Shown here in pieces: positions 8,014 to 15,889 of a stretch of 64,000 bases of DNA. Each line of letters begins with the position of its first letter. Within the stretch, counting starts at the first letter, position 1. The position numbers and the translations under genes were made by a program. This stretch comes from Candidatus Pseudomonas phytovorans (GTDB lineage Bacteria > Pseudomonadota > Gammaproteobacteria > Pseudomonadales > Pseudomonadaceae). The notes under the pieces are model-generated. The model was given only the letters and a program-made list of their open reading frames with translations. It was not told the origin of the DNA and made no database searches. The stretch covers positions 1,896,001-1,960,000 of the forward strand of contig CP119325.1 of NCBI GenBank assembly GCA_029202525.1, in the 5' to 3' direction.

Positions 8014-8619
8014 ATGAAAACCTTCAATACCCTGCTTGCCGCCATGGCCGTCTGCGCCGCTGGCATCACCTCCGCCCAGGCCGCCGACGACAACTTCGCC
8101 AGCCTGACCTACGGCCAGACCAGCGACAAGGTTCGCAAATCGGGCCTGCTGCAGCGCAATACCGACAGCCTCAATGCCGACGGTATCATCGGCAAGGACG
8201 ACACCTGGGGTGTACGTGTGGGCAAGATCAATGATCAGGGCCGCTACTACATGACCTATGACAACGTCTCGGGTGACCACAGCGGCCTCAAGCTGCGCCA
8301 GGAAAACCTGCTGGGCAGTTACGACCTGTTCCTGCCGGTGGGTGATACTACCAAGCTGTTCGGCGGTGGCAGCCTGGGCATGACCAAGCTCACCCAGGAC
8401 TCGCCAGGCGCCAGCCGGGATACCGACTACGGTTATGCCTACGGCCTGCAGGCCGGCGTGATCCAGGACATCACCGACAGGGCCTCGGTGGAGCTGGGCT
8501 ACCGTTACCTGCGCACCAATGCTGCGACCGAAGTGGGTGAGCATGGCGGGCCGAAGGACGGCACCCTGCGTCTGACCAGCAGTGCCCAGACTTACCTGGC
8601 AGCCAGCTACAAGTTCTGA
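8014..8619 (+). CDS. oprH: Outer membrane protein H1, OprH
   Basis: 201 residues from the ATG at 8014. It has a signal peptide ending at AQA, then a small beta-barrel with alternating aromatic strands and a C-terminal Phe (TYLAASYKF), the BAM recognition signature. OprH is known to bind lipopolysaccharide and stabilise the outer membrane at low Mg2+. The gene leads the oprH-phoP-phoQ operon and sits behind four PhoP half-sites. A REP pair separates it from phoP, which may uncouple the abundant porin mRNA from the regulator genes. Confidence 0.93.
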   Translation: MKTFNTLLAAMAVCAAGITSAQAADDNFASLTYGQTSDKVRKSGLLQRNTDSLNADGIIGKDDTWGVRVGKINDQGRYYMTYDNVSGDHSGLKLRQENLLGSYDLFLPVGDTTKLFGGGSLGMTKLTQDSPGASRDTDYGYAYGLQAGVIQDITDRASVELGYRYLRTNAATEVGEHGGPKDGTLRLTSSAQTYLAASYKF

Positions 8620-8637
8620 CGGGCGAGCCGCGCTATC

Positions 8638-8745
8638 CTGTACCGGCCTCTTCGCGGGCACGCCCGCTCCCACAGGTACTGCACAAGCTTCAGAAACTGT
8701 GCGATTCCTGTGGGAGCGGGCGTGCCCGCGAAAGGGCCGGTACAG
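8638..8745. repeat. REP inverted pair inside the oprH-phoP-phoQ operon
   Basis: Facing REP copies bounded by CTGTACCGGCC and GGCCGGTACAG, almost identical to the pair at 3869-3976 (the right copy has AAAGGGCC instead of AGAGGCC). It fills most of the 149-bp gap between oprH and phoP and ends 23 bp before the phoP ATG. Confidence 0.9.
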
Positions 8746-8768
8746 GCAATACACATAAGGAGCTGCAC

Positions 8769-9446
8769 ATGAAACTGCTGGTGGTCGAGGACGAAGCGCT
8801 GCTTCGCCATCACCTCTACACCCGCCTGGGCGAAAGCGGCCATGTGGTCGAGGCGGTCGCCGATGCCGAGGAGGCGCTGTACCAGGCCGGGCAGTACCAC
8901 TTCGACCTGGCCATCATCGACCTGGGCCTGCCCGGTATCAGTGGCCTGGAGCTGATCACGCGCTTGCGCAGCCAGGACAAGACCTTCCCCATTCTCATCC
9001 TCACCGCCCGCGGCAACTGGCAGGACAAGGTCGAGGGCCTGGCCGCCGGTGCCGACGACTACCTGGTCAAACCGTTCCAGTTCGAAGAGCTGGAAGCACG
9101 GCTCAACGCCCTGTTGCGCCGCTCCAGCGGCTTCACCCAGTCGACCATCGCCGCAGGCCCATTGGTACTCGACCTCAACCGCAAGCAGGCCACCCTCGAC
9201 GAACAGCCGCTGGCGCTGACCGCCTACGAATACCGCATTCTCGAATACCTCATGCGCCATCATCAGCAGGTGGTGGCCAAGGACCGCCTGATGGAGCAGC
9301 TGTACCCGGGAGACGAAGAGCGCGACCCCAATGTCATCGAAGTTCTGGTCGGCCGCCTGCGCCGCAAGCTTGAAGGCGAGCGCGGCTTCAAACCTATCGA
9401 CACGGTTCGCGGCCTGGGCTATCTGTTCACCGAGCGCTGCCGATGA
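8769..9446 (+). CDS. phoP: Response regulator PhoP
   Basis: 225 residues, OmpR family. The receiver domain has acidic residues E7/D8 and phosphoacceptor D51 (IIDLGLPG), then a winged-helix DNA-binding domain ending in TVRGLGYLF. AAGGAG precedes the ATG. Position after oprH and overlap with a PhoQ-type kinase support PhoP. It would bind the GTTCAG repeats upstream of oprH and respond to low Mg2+ and cationic peptides. Confidence 0.93.
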   Translation: MKLLVVEDEALLRHHLYTRLGESGHVVEAVADAEEALYQAGQYHFDLAIIDLGLPGISGLELITRLRSQDKTFPILILTARGNWQDKVEGLAAGADDYLVKPFQFEELEARLNALLRRSSGFTQSTIAAGPLVLDLNRKQATLDEQPLALTAYEYRILEYLMRHHQQVVAKDRLMEQLYPGDEERDPNVIEVLVGRLRRKLEGERGFKPIDTVRGLGYLFTERCR

Positions 9447-10789
9447 TCCGCTCGCTGCGGGTGCGCCTGATGCTGGCCGCCGCAGTACTGGCTCTGCTGT
9501 TCATGCTGGCGCTGCTGCCTGCTTTGCAGAAGGCCTTCAGCCTGGCCCTGCAGGAATCGATCGAGCAGCGCCTGGCTTCGGATGTGACCACGCTGATTTC
9601 CGCAGCACGCATCGAGCATGGCCAGTTGCAGATGCCGACGCTGCTGCCGGACGAGCGTTACAACCTGCCGTATACCGGCCTGCTCGGCTACATCTTCGAC
9701 CGCGACGGCAACCTGGTCTGGCAGTCGCGGGCCACCGCTGACCGGCATATCAACTACCGCCCACGCTACGACGGGCGCGGCAACGAATTTGCCCGTATCC
9801 ATCAGGCCGATGGCGAAGAGTTCTTCGTCTACGACGTCGAGATCAAGTTGTTGGGTGGCCAGAGCGCCGCCTACAGCATTGTTGCCCTGCAGCCGGTGAG
9901 CGAATACAAGGCCACCCTCAATGGCCTGCGGGAAAAACTCTACCTTGGCTTCGGTGCGGCCTTGCTGGCACTGATGGGGCTGCTTTGGGCAGGCCTGACC
10001 TGGGGGCTGCGCTCGTTGCGCCGGCTCAGCCACGAGCTGGATGAGGTGGAGTCCGGGGCACGCGATGGCTTGAGCGGCGAGCACCCTCGCGAGCTACTGC
10101 GCCTGACCCGCTCGCTCAACCGCCTGTTGCGCAGTGAGCGTGAGCAGCGCACGCGCTACCGCGATTCGCTGGATGACCTGGCGCACAGCCTGAAGACGCC
10201 ACTGGCGGTGTTGCAAGGTGTGGGCGAAAGCCTGCAGCAGCGCAGCGGTGAGCGCGAGCAGGCACGGGTGCTGCAAAGCCAGATCGAGCGCATGAGCCAG
10301 CAGATCGACTACCAGTTGCAACGCGCCAGCCTGCGCAAGAGCGGCCTGGTGCGCCACAGCGTGAGGCTGCGGCCGTTGCTCGACAGCCTGTGCAGCACGT
10401 TGGCCAAGGTGTACCGGGACAAGCAGGTGAACGTGGCCCTGGAGTTGCCTGATGCGGCACAGGTGCCGATGGAGAAGGGCGCCTTGCTGGAAATGCTCGG
10501 CAACCTGCTGGAAAACGCCTACCGCCTGAGCCTGGGCCAGGTGCGGGTGAGCCTGGAGCAGGCGCCCGGGCAGTTGATCTTGTGTATCGAAGACGATGGG
10601 CCTGGGGTGCCGGCCGACCAGCGCGAGCGCATTCTGGAGCGTGGCGAAAGGCTGGACAGCCAGCACCCGGGGCAGGGCATCGGGCTGGCGGTGGTCAAGG
10701 ATATCGTCGACAGCTATGACGCTGTGCTGAGCCTGGGGGATTCGCCTTTGGGTGGGGCGGCGTTCAGGATTACCTTCAACCTGGAGTGA
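9443..10789 (+). CDS. phoQ: Sensor histidine kinase PhoQ
   Basis: 448 residues, the same length as P. aeruginosa PhoQ by recall. Membrane segments near 10-30 and about 165-190 flank a periplasmic sensor domain with the acidic stretch expected for divalent cation binding. The kinase part has the His in DDLAHSLKTPL near residue 248, NLLENAYRLS, EDDGPGVP and GQGIGLAVV. It overlaps phoP by 4 bp (ATGA). Confidence 0.93.
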   Translation: MIRSLRVRLMLAAAVLALLFMLALLPALQKAFSLALQESIEQRLASDVTTLISAARIEHGQLQMPTLLPDERYNLPYTGLLGYIFDRDGNLVWQSRATADRHINYRPRYDGRGNEFARIHQADGEEFFVYDVEIKLLGGQSAAYSIVALQPVSEYKATLNGLREKLYLGFGAALLALMGLLWAGLTWGLRSLRRLSHELDEVESGARDGLSGEHPRELLRLTRSLNRLLRSEREQRTRYRDSLDDLAHSLKTPLAVLQGVGESLQQRSGEREQARVLQSQIERMSQQIDYQLQRASLRKSGLVRHSVRLRPLLDSLCSTLAKVYRDKQVNVALELPDAAQVPMEKGALLEMLGNLLENAYRLSLGQVRVSLEQAPGQLILCIEDDGPGVPADQRERILERGERLDSQHPGQGIGLAVVKDIVDSYDAVLSLGDSPLGGAAFRITFNLE

Positions 10790-10800
10790 TTCTTAGCCAG

Positions 10801-10905
10801 TACCGGCCCTTTCGCGGGCTCGCCCGCTCCCACAGGGACCGCGCTGCATTCAGGTACTGCGCAATACCTGTGGGAGCAGGTTCACCCGCGAAGAGGCCGG
10901 CACAG
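10801..10905. repeat. REP inverted pair after phoQ
   Basis: TACCGGCCCTTTCGCGGGCT opens a REP copy that faces a second one ending CGCGAAGAGGCCGGCACAG. It starts just past the phoQ stop and precedes the dctA control region. Confidence 0.88.
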
Positions 10906-10918
10906 GCAAACCACAAAG

Positions 10919-10973
10919 GGCGGATTCCCGCCAACACCCCTGTACAAATCCCGCCACCGGGCGGAAATCCGCC
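10919..10973. promoter_or_regulatory. Two GGCGG-N4-CCGCC dyads, candidate enhancer sites for dctA
   Basis: Two perfect palindromes, GGCGGATTCCCGCC at 10919 and GGCGGAAATCCGCC at 10960, have centres 41 bp apart (about four helical turns). They lie 80-130 bp upstream of the sigma-54 promoter, where an NtrC-class activator such as DctD would bind. Activator identity is inferred; its gene is not in the window. Confidence 0.6.
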
Positions 10974-11050
10974 AGCTTTCTCAGGCAAATCGCCCCGTCG
11001 TTGGGCATTTATCCCTAGCAAATACGGCCGTTGCACCCTTCATGGGCGTT

Positions 11051-11067
11051 TTGGCACCACCCTTGCT
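11051..11067 (+). promoter_or_regulatory. Sigma-54 promoter of dctA
   Basis: TTGGCACCACCCTTGCT has the -24 GG and -12 GC exactly 10 bp apart and matches the RpoN consensus TGGCAC-N5-TTGCW. Transcription should start near 11078, about 120 nt before the dctA ATG. Confidence 0.85.
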
Positions 11068-11199
11068 ATGGATCATGTCAGAGGCCTGCCCAGGCAGCTC
11101 GAACACAACGACAAATCCCTCCAGGTGCAGGAGGGTTAGCGATTCAGGTGCCCCATCACCCTGGGAAGGGTGAACCGGCACACTTGAGGAAAATGAGCC

Positions 11200-12522
11200 A
11201 TGACGACACGTCAGCCGCTGTACAAATCCCTGTATGTCCAGGTGATCGTTGCCATCACCATCGGTATCCTGCTCGGCCACTACTATCCGGAAACGGGCGT
11301 TGCCCTCAAACCCTTGGGTGACGGCTTCGTCAAACTGATCAAGATGGTCATCGCCCCGATCATCTTCTGTACCGTGGTCAGCGGCATCGCCGGCATGCAG
11401 AGCATGAAGTCGGTCGGCAAGACCGGCGGCTACGCGTTGCTGTACTTTGAAGTCGTCTCCACCATCGCCCTGATCATCGGCCTCGTCGTCGTCAACGTGG
11501 TCAAGCCAGGCGCTGGCATGCACATCGACGTCACCACCCTGAACGCCAGCAGTGTGGCTGCCTACGCCGCTGCCGGCGCGCAGCAGACCACCGTCGGTTT
11601 CCTGCTCAACGTCATCCCCAACACGGTGGTCGGCGCCTTCGCCAACGGCGATATCCTGCAGGTGCTGATGTTCTCGGTGCTGTTCGGCTTCGCCCTGCAC
11701 CGCCTGGGCAGCTACGGCAAGCCGTTGCTGGACATGATCGACCGCTTCGCCCACGTCATGTTCAACATCATCAACATGATCATGAAGCTGGCCCCGATCG
11801 GTGCTTTCGGCGCCATGGCCTTCACCATCGGCCAGTACGGCGTGGGTTCGCTGGTGCAACTGGGCTACCTGATGGCCTGCTTCTACATCACCTGCCTGCT
11901 GTTCGTGCTGGTGGTGCTGGGCGGTATCTGCCGCGCCCACGGTTTCAGCGTGCTCAAGCTGATCCGCTACATCCGTGAAGAGCTGCTGATCGTGCTGGGT
12001 ACGTCCTCCTCGGAGTCGGCCCTGCCACGCATGCTGGCCAAGATGGAGCGCCTGGGCGCGAAGAAGTCGGTGGTTGGTCTGGTCATCCCGACCGGTTACT
12101 CGTTCAACCTGGACGGCACCTCGATCTACCTGACCATGGCTGCGGTGTTCATCGCTCAGGCCACTGATACCACCATGGACATCACCCACCAGATCACCCT
12201 GCTGCTGGTGCTGCTGGTGGCTTCCAAAGGTGCTGCCGGCGTGACCGGTTCGGGCTTCATCGTGCTGGCCGCCACCCTGTCGGCTGTTGGCCACCTGCCG
12301 GTAGCCGGCCTGGCACTGATCCTCGGCATCGACCGCTTCATGTCCGAAGCCCGTGCACTGACCAACCTGGTGGGTAATGCCGTTGCCACTGTGGTGGTGG
12401 CCAAGTGGGTCAATGAAATGGACAACGACAAGCTGGCCTCGGAACTGGCTTCTGGTGGTGCGCCGCTGGTCGATACCCGTCCGACCGATGACCTGGGCGT
12501 CGCCGAAGGCCCAGCCCGCTGA
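11200..12522 (+). CDS. dctA: C4-dicarboxylate transporter DctA
   Basis: 440 residues, the usual DctA length. It is an inner-membrane symporter for succinate, fumarate and malate in the glutamate/aspartate transporter family. Hydrophobic helices are followed by the serine-rich re-entrant loop (GTSSSESALPRML) and the substrate-binding region with PTGYSFNLDGTSIY and the late GSGF...DRFMSEARALTN. The ATG is preceded by GAGGAAAATGAGCC. A sigma-54 promoter and paired upstream dyads indicate DctB/DctD-type induction by dicarboxylates; the kinase/regulator pair is not adjacent. Confidence 0.95.
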   Translation: MTTRQPLYKSLYVQVIVAITIGILLGHYYPETGVALKPLGDGFVKLIKMVIAPIIFCTVVSGIAGMQSMKSVGKTGGYALLYFEVVSTIALIIGLVVVNVVKPGAGMHIDVTTLNASSVAAYAAAGAQQTTVGFLLNVIPNTVVGAFANGDILQVLMFSVLFGFALHRLGSYGKPLLDMIDRFAHVMFNIINMIMKLAPIGAFGAMAFTIGQYGVGSLVQLGYLMACFYITCLLFVLVVLGGICRAHGFSVLKLIRYIREELLIVLGTSSSESALPRMLAKMERLGAKKSVVGLVIPTGYSFNLDGTSIYLTMAAVFIAQATDTTMDITHQITLLLVLLVASKGAAGVTGSGFIVLAATLSAVGHLPVAGLALILGIDRFMSEARALTNLVGNAVATVVVAKWVNEMDNDKLASELASGGAPLVDTRPTDDLGVAEGPAR

Positions 12523-12541
12523 TCGCGGGGCAGTAGAACGC

Positions 12542-12568
12542 AAAAGGCGACCTTCGGGTCGCCTTTTT
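12542..12568 (+). terminator. Terminator of dctA
   Basis: AAAGGCGACC, TTCG tetraloop, GGTCGCCTTTTT: a 10-bp stem with a stable loop and T run, 20 bp after the dctA stop. It can also act leftward. Confidence 0.9.
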
Positions 12569-12595
12569 CATGCGCGTGACAGGCTTGATTAGAGC

Positions 12596-13294
12596 TCAGG
12601 CCAACACTACCTCCAACACCCGGATCACCTCCGGCTGAGGGTAATGCCAGCGCACCTGGACATCCCAGAACTTCACCCCGTACACGCGCTCCGGGGGTGG
12701 CAGCTGGTAGGCGGGCCGTGGGTCTTGCGCCAGGCATTGCTCGATCAGTTCCACCAGCGGCTCGCCCAGCCGCAGTGCATGCTCGCGGGCCTGGGGCAGG
12801 GCGTTGTCGCCCCATTGCACGGCAATCGCGACGGGCGCTGCGCTGGCCATCTGGTTGCTGGCGTCTGCAATGCTGTCGGCATACGGCACATAGGGCTTGA
12901 TGTCCAGTACAGGCGTGCCGTCCAGTAGGTCGATCCCGGACAGCAACAGGCGCCCAGGCTCCACACCTTCCAGGCGCACCACCGACTGGCCGATGCCGTT
13001 TGGCCGGTGGGTGGCGCGGGTAGCGAACACGCCCATGCTCTTGTTGCCGCCCAGACGCGGAGGCCGCACTTTCAGGCGCGGCTTGTCTTCCAGGGCCTGG
13101 TGGAACAGGAACAGCAGCCAGACATGGCTGACCTGCTCCAGGCCTTCGACCGCATCACCCTGGTCGAACGGCGGCAGCAGTTCAAGCACGCCACGCGCCG
13201 CAGGCGCCAGCCGGGGCTGGCGCGGGATGGCGAATTTTTCCTTGAAGCAGGAGCGGACAATACCGACGGGGGCAACCGTATGCTGCATGGCCAC
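12596..13294 (-). CDS. trmO: tRNA (adenine(37)-N6)-methyltransferase, TrmO/TsaA-like
   Basis: 232 residues if read from the GTG at 13294, 230 from the ATG at 13288; no ribosome site decides. TrmO methylates N6-threonylcarbamoyladenosine at position 37 of ACY-decoding tRNA-Thr. The N-terminus PVGIVRSCFKEKFAIPRQP is typical, followed by HVWLLFLFHQ, RATHRPNGIGQSVVRL (SAM-binding region) and DIKPYVPYAD. The GTG directly abuts the TGA of the upstream YehS-like gene, so the two are translationally coupled. Confidence 0.88.
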   Translation of the reverse strand: MAMQHTVAPVGIVRSCFKEKFAIPRQPRLAPAARGVLELLPPFDQGDAVEGLEQVSHVWLLFLFHQALEDKPRLKVRPPRLGGNKSMGVFATRATHRPNGIGQSVVRLEGVEPGRLLLSGIDLLDGTPVLDIKPYVPYADSIADASNQMASAAPVAIAVQWGDNALPQAREHALRLGEPLVELIEQCLAQDPRPAYQLPPPERVYGVKFWDVQVRWHYPQPEVIRVLEVVLA

Positions 13295-13756
13295 TCAGCC
13301 GCGCACGCGCTGGGTCAGGCCTTTGAGGAAGTTGCGCAGCAACTGGTCGCCGCATGGGCGGTAGTTTTCGTGGCCGGCCTTGCGGAACAACGCGCTGAGT
13401 TCAGGCTTGCTGACCGGGAAGTTGACCGACTTGAGGATCACATGCAGGTCGTCTTCCTTGAGTTCGAAGGCCACCCGCAGCTTTTTGAGGATGAGGTTGT
13501 TGGTCACGGGCAGTTCGACCGGCTGCGGCGGGCGGCTGTCGTCCTTGCCGCGGCGGTGGATCACCAGGCCATCGAGGAAATGTGCCATTACCCGATCAGG
13601 GCAACGTACAAAGCCTTCCTCTTCTTCCTTCTTCAGGTAGGTGGCCAATACCAGTGGCTGCACTTCGAGGCCGGAAAGCCCGATGATCTCGGCCATCTTG
13701 GCGTCGTTCACCTTGAGCATGTAGCGCAGGCTGCGCAGGACGTCATTGTGGTTCAT
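13295..13756 (-). CDS. DUF1456 family protein, YehS-like
   Basis: 153 residues from the ATG at 13756 (MNHNDVLRSLRYMLKVNDA); E. coli YehS has about the same length. It contains two similar halves, each starting with a segment like NDVLRSLRYML or NNLILKKLRVAFEL followed by an acidic DDL/DAKM helix, as in the repeated DUF1456 domain. The function is unknown. The stop abuts the trmO start, and a pseudouridine-synthase-like gene lies 47 bp upstream on the same strand, so all three may be co-transcribed. Confidence 0.85.
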   Translation of the reverse strand: MNHNDVLRSLRYMLKVNDAKMAEIIGLSGLEVQPLVLATYLKKEEEEGFVRCPDRVMAHFLDGLVIHRRGKDDSRPPQPVELPVTNNLILKKLRVAFELKEDDLHVILKSVNFPVSKPELSALFRKAGHENYRPCGDQLLRNFLKGLTQRVRG

Positions 13757-13803
13757 TGCTGCAGAATCCTGTTCAGGTGCCACGCGGGTGCGTGGCGTAT
13801 TGC

Positions 13804-14514
13804 TTAGAAACGTTCGGTGGTCGCCACGTAGCGCCATTGGCCCAGGGGCAGCTTGCCCATCGACACGCCACCCAGGCGAATGCGGCGCATGCTGACCAGT
13901 TCCAGGCGCAGGTAGGCGCACAGTTCGCCGATCTGCCCGGGCTGGGGGTTTTTCACGACCATGCGCAGGTGGGTCTCGTTCTGCCAGCTGGCCTTGGCCT
14001 TGGGCAACTCGCGGTCGTTGCGTGTGGCGCCGCGCGCCAGGCGTTCCAGCGCCTGAGGTGTGGTCTCGCCGCGCACTTCGACAATGAACTCCTGCTCCAG
14101 TTTACGCAGATCGGCCTCTATCTTGCGGGCCACCCGCCAGTCCTGGGTGAATACCTGCAGGCCGCTGGCGCCGCGTTCCAGCGGTGCCACGCAGGCCTGG
14201 CGGGTAAAATGCCCGTGCAGGGCACGTACGCCTTCGCTGTGCGCTTCACTGAGGTTGCCCATGTTCATGCTGGCGCGGGCAGTTTCGCTGTCCACGCCGG
14301 CCGCTTGGTTGAGCAGCAGGGTTACCGGCTCCAGTGCTTCGACGCGGGCACCCGGGAGCAGTTCGACGCGCTGGTCTTCGACCTTGAACTGCGGCTGCTC
14401 GACCACCACGCCATCGACCGTGACCCAGCCACCTTCGATATAGAGCTCGGCATCGCGGCGAGAGCAGCCAAGTTGCTCGATAAGGCGTTTGGACAGGCGG
14501 ACGGGTTCGGACAT
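13804..14514 (-). CDS. RsuA/RluF-family pseudouridine synthase homolog with altered catalytic motif
   Basis: 236 residues from the ATG at 14514; a TTG 15 bp upstream is less likely. An N-terminal S4 RNA-binding domain (about 6-60, SKRLIEQLGCSRRDAELYI) precedes the synthase fold (about 62-235). In active relatives the catalytic Asp lies in GRLDxxTxGL; here the segment reads APLERGASGL, placing Glu113 at the catalytic position and losing the GR. The NKPxG motif reads NQAAG. It may be inactive or have changed chemistry. The fold and RNA-binding domain are clear; the substrate (rRNA, tRNA) is not known. Confidence 0.8.
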   Translation of the reverse strand: MSEPVRLSKRLIEQLGCSRRDAELYIEGGWVTVDGVVVEQPQFKVEDQRVELLPGARVEALEPVTLLLNQAAGVDSETARASMNMGNLSEAHSEGVRALHGHFTRQACVAPLERGASGLQVFTQDWRVARKIEADLRKLEQEFIVEVRGETTPQALERLARGATRNDRELPKAKASWQNETHLRMVVKNPQPGQIGELCAYLRLELVSMRRIRLGGVSMGKLPLGQWRYVATTERF

Positions 14515-14591
14515 GACGGCAATTCGCAAAGGCAGGGAAAGGCCAGCATTGTACCTGCCTGAGTGGCAGAGGGGCTGGGAATCTGTGTCAT

Positions 14592-15044
14592 TTACGCCGT
14601 TTTGCTCAGGCGCATGTGCAGAAGGGGGTAGGGCTGGCCCAGCCCGTCGGTTTCCGATCGGCCAGTGACCTCGAAGCCTTCATGCAGATAGAAGCCCAAG
14701 GCCTGAGGGTTTTGCTCGTTGACGTCCAGGCGCTCGGCATTCAGTTCGTCGATTGCATAGCGCAGCAGGCGCTTGCCCACCCCTTTGCCAAAGTAGTCAG
14801 GTGCAACAAACAGCATGTCCACGCGCCCGTTGGCGACCCCGGCGAAGCCACAGATGCGTTGCCGGTCCTTGCAGCAGATCAGCATCACCGCGTCGAGATA
14901 GCGGCGCAGCACCTGTTCCCGCAGTAAAACGATGTAGCCGTCTGGCAAAAAATCGTGAGTAGCGCGTACCGAGTCCTCCCAGACCTGTACCAGCTCGCCG
15001 TAGTCGCGCAAGTGCGGGGTTTGCAGCGTCAGTAGCGATTGCAT
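14592..15044 (-). CDS. GNAT-family N-acetyltransferase
   Basis: 150 residues from the ATG at 15044, chosen because GGAGGA sits 8 bp upstream; a start at 15077 lacks this. The acetyl-CoA loop is visible as YFGKGVGKRLL, following FVAPD, with a C-terminal ALGFYLHEGFEVTGR typical of the family. The substrate is unknown. It ends 78 bp from the start of the pseudouridine synthase homolog on the same strand. Confidence 0.85.
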   Translation of the reverse strand: MQSLLTLQTPHLRDYGELVQVWEDSVRATHDFLPDGYIVLLREQVLRRYLDAVMLICCKDRQRICGFAGVANGRVDMLFVAPDYFGKGVGKRLLRYAIDELNAERLDVNEQNPQALGFYLHEGFEVTGRSETDGLGQPYPLLHMRLSKTA

Positions 15045-15149
15045 GCCGGTGGTCCTCCATGGCGATAAGGAAAACATAGCAGGCCAACCACCGGTCGGCT
15101 TGTGCGCGCTGCGCTTGAACCGAGGGGGGCAGGGGTCTATTAATTAAGC

Positions 15150-15166
15150 GTGGGAAAAAATCCCAC
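15150..15166. promoter_or_regulatory. Perfect inverted repeat upstream of the envelope module
   Basis: GTGGGA, AAAAA, TCCCAC: a 6-bp perfect dyad in an AT-richer stretch about 75 bp upstream of the glycine-rich protein gene. CTATTAATTAAG just before it could be a -10 region. It may be an operator or a weak leftward hairpin; no T run follows on the plus strand. Confidence 0.35.
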
Positions 15167-15241
15167 ATAAAGAAAAGAACAACCGAAAACAAGATTCCTG
15201 ACTGATTTGGCGTTCTCGTGGCGACGATCTGGAGACGGACT

Positions 15242-15883
15242 ATGCAAATCCACCTGCTGTTCAAGAAGGCTTTACTAGCGGTTGCTGTAGCTGGCGTGCT
15301 GTCGACGTCGATTGTTCTGATCCCTGACTCGGTTTCTCATGGCTCCAGCGCCTACGCCAAAGATGGCGGTGGCGGTGGCGGTGGCGGCCACGGTGGTGGC
15401 GGTGGTGGCCACGGTGGTGGTGGCGGAAGCGGCGGTGGCGGTGGTGGCCACGGTGGTGGCGGCGGAAGCGGCGGTGGCGGTGGAAGCGGTGGAAGCGGTG
15501 GTGGTAGTGGCGGCGGTGGCGGCCACGGCAGTGGAGGAGAAGGCGGCGGCCATGCCGGCAACAGTGGCAGCGGCCATGGCAACTCCGGCCAGGGCCAAGC
15601 CGGTGACTCAAACTCCGGACGCAGCGGCAACCATGCTGAAGCGGGTGATGATCATGGCAATCACGTGGGTGGTGAGCCCGGTGACGATCACGGCAATCAC
15701 GTTGGCGGTGAGCCCGGTGACGATCATGGCAACCATGTTGGCGGTGAGCCCGGGGATGATCATGGTAATCATGTCGGCGGCGAGCCTGGCGATGATCACG
15801 GCAATCACGTTGGTGGTGAACCTGGTGACGATCACGGCAACCATGTGGGTGGCGAACCGGGTGATGACAACAGCAGGAGCTGA
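15242..15883 (+). CDS. Secreted glycine-rich protein with 12-residue His/Asp repeats, function unknown
   Basis: 213 residues from the ATG at 15242 behind GGAGAC. It has an N-terminal signal or anchor segment (KKALLAVAVAGVLSTSIVLI), then about 70 residues almost entirely Gly with Ser/His (about 40-110), a short G/S/N/H linker, and six copies of GDDHGNHVGGEP (residues 135-206) plus a truncated seventh. The His/Asp-rich repeats could bind metal, and the Gly-rich part should be flexible and extended. It is the first gene of a four-gene module; the next gene starts 6 bp after its stop. I do not recognise the family. Confidence 0.8.
   Translation: MQIHLLFKKALLAVAVAGVLSTSIVLIPDSVSHGSSAYAKDGGGGGGGGHGGGGGGHGGGGGSGGGGGGHGGGGGSGGGGGSGGSGGGSGGGGGHGSGGEGGGHAGNSGSGHGNSGQGQAGDSNSGRSGNHAEAGDDHGNHVGGEPGDDHGNHVGGEPGDDHGNHVGGEPGDDHGNHVGGEPGDDHGNHVGGEPGDDHGNHVGGEPGDDNSRS
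15363..15540 (+). repeat. GGT/GGC glycine codon tract
   Basis: Low-complexity GGN run encoding the glycine-rich segment of the secreted protein, with local repeats of GGCCACGGTGGTGGCGGTGG. It is prone to slippage and to copy-number differences between strains. Confidence 0.85.
15644..15859 (+). repeat. Six tandem 36-bp coding repeats
   Basis: Six in-frame 36-bp units each encode GDDHGNHVGGEP. The DNA copies differ at many third positions (GAT/GAC, CAT/CAC, GTG/GTT/GTC) while the protein repeat is identical, so the peptide appears to be under selection rather than freshly duplicated. Confidence 0.95.
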
Positions 15884-15889
15884 CAGGCG

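Noticed and set aside
15261..15630. Proline-, alanine- and histidine-rich frames opposite the glycine codon tract
   Set aside because: Low-complexity by-products of the GGN repeat; only the plus-strand frame has a signal peptide and ribosome site.
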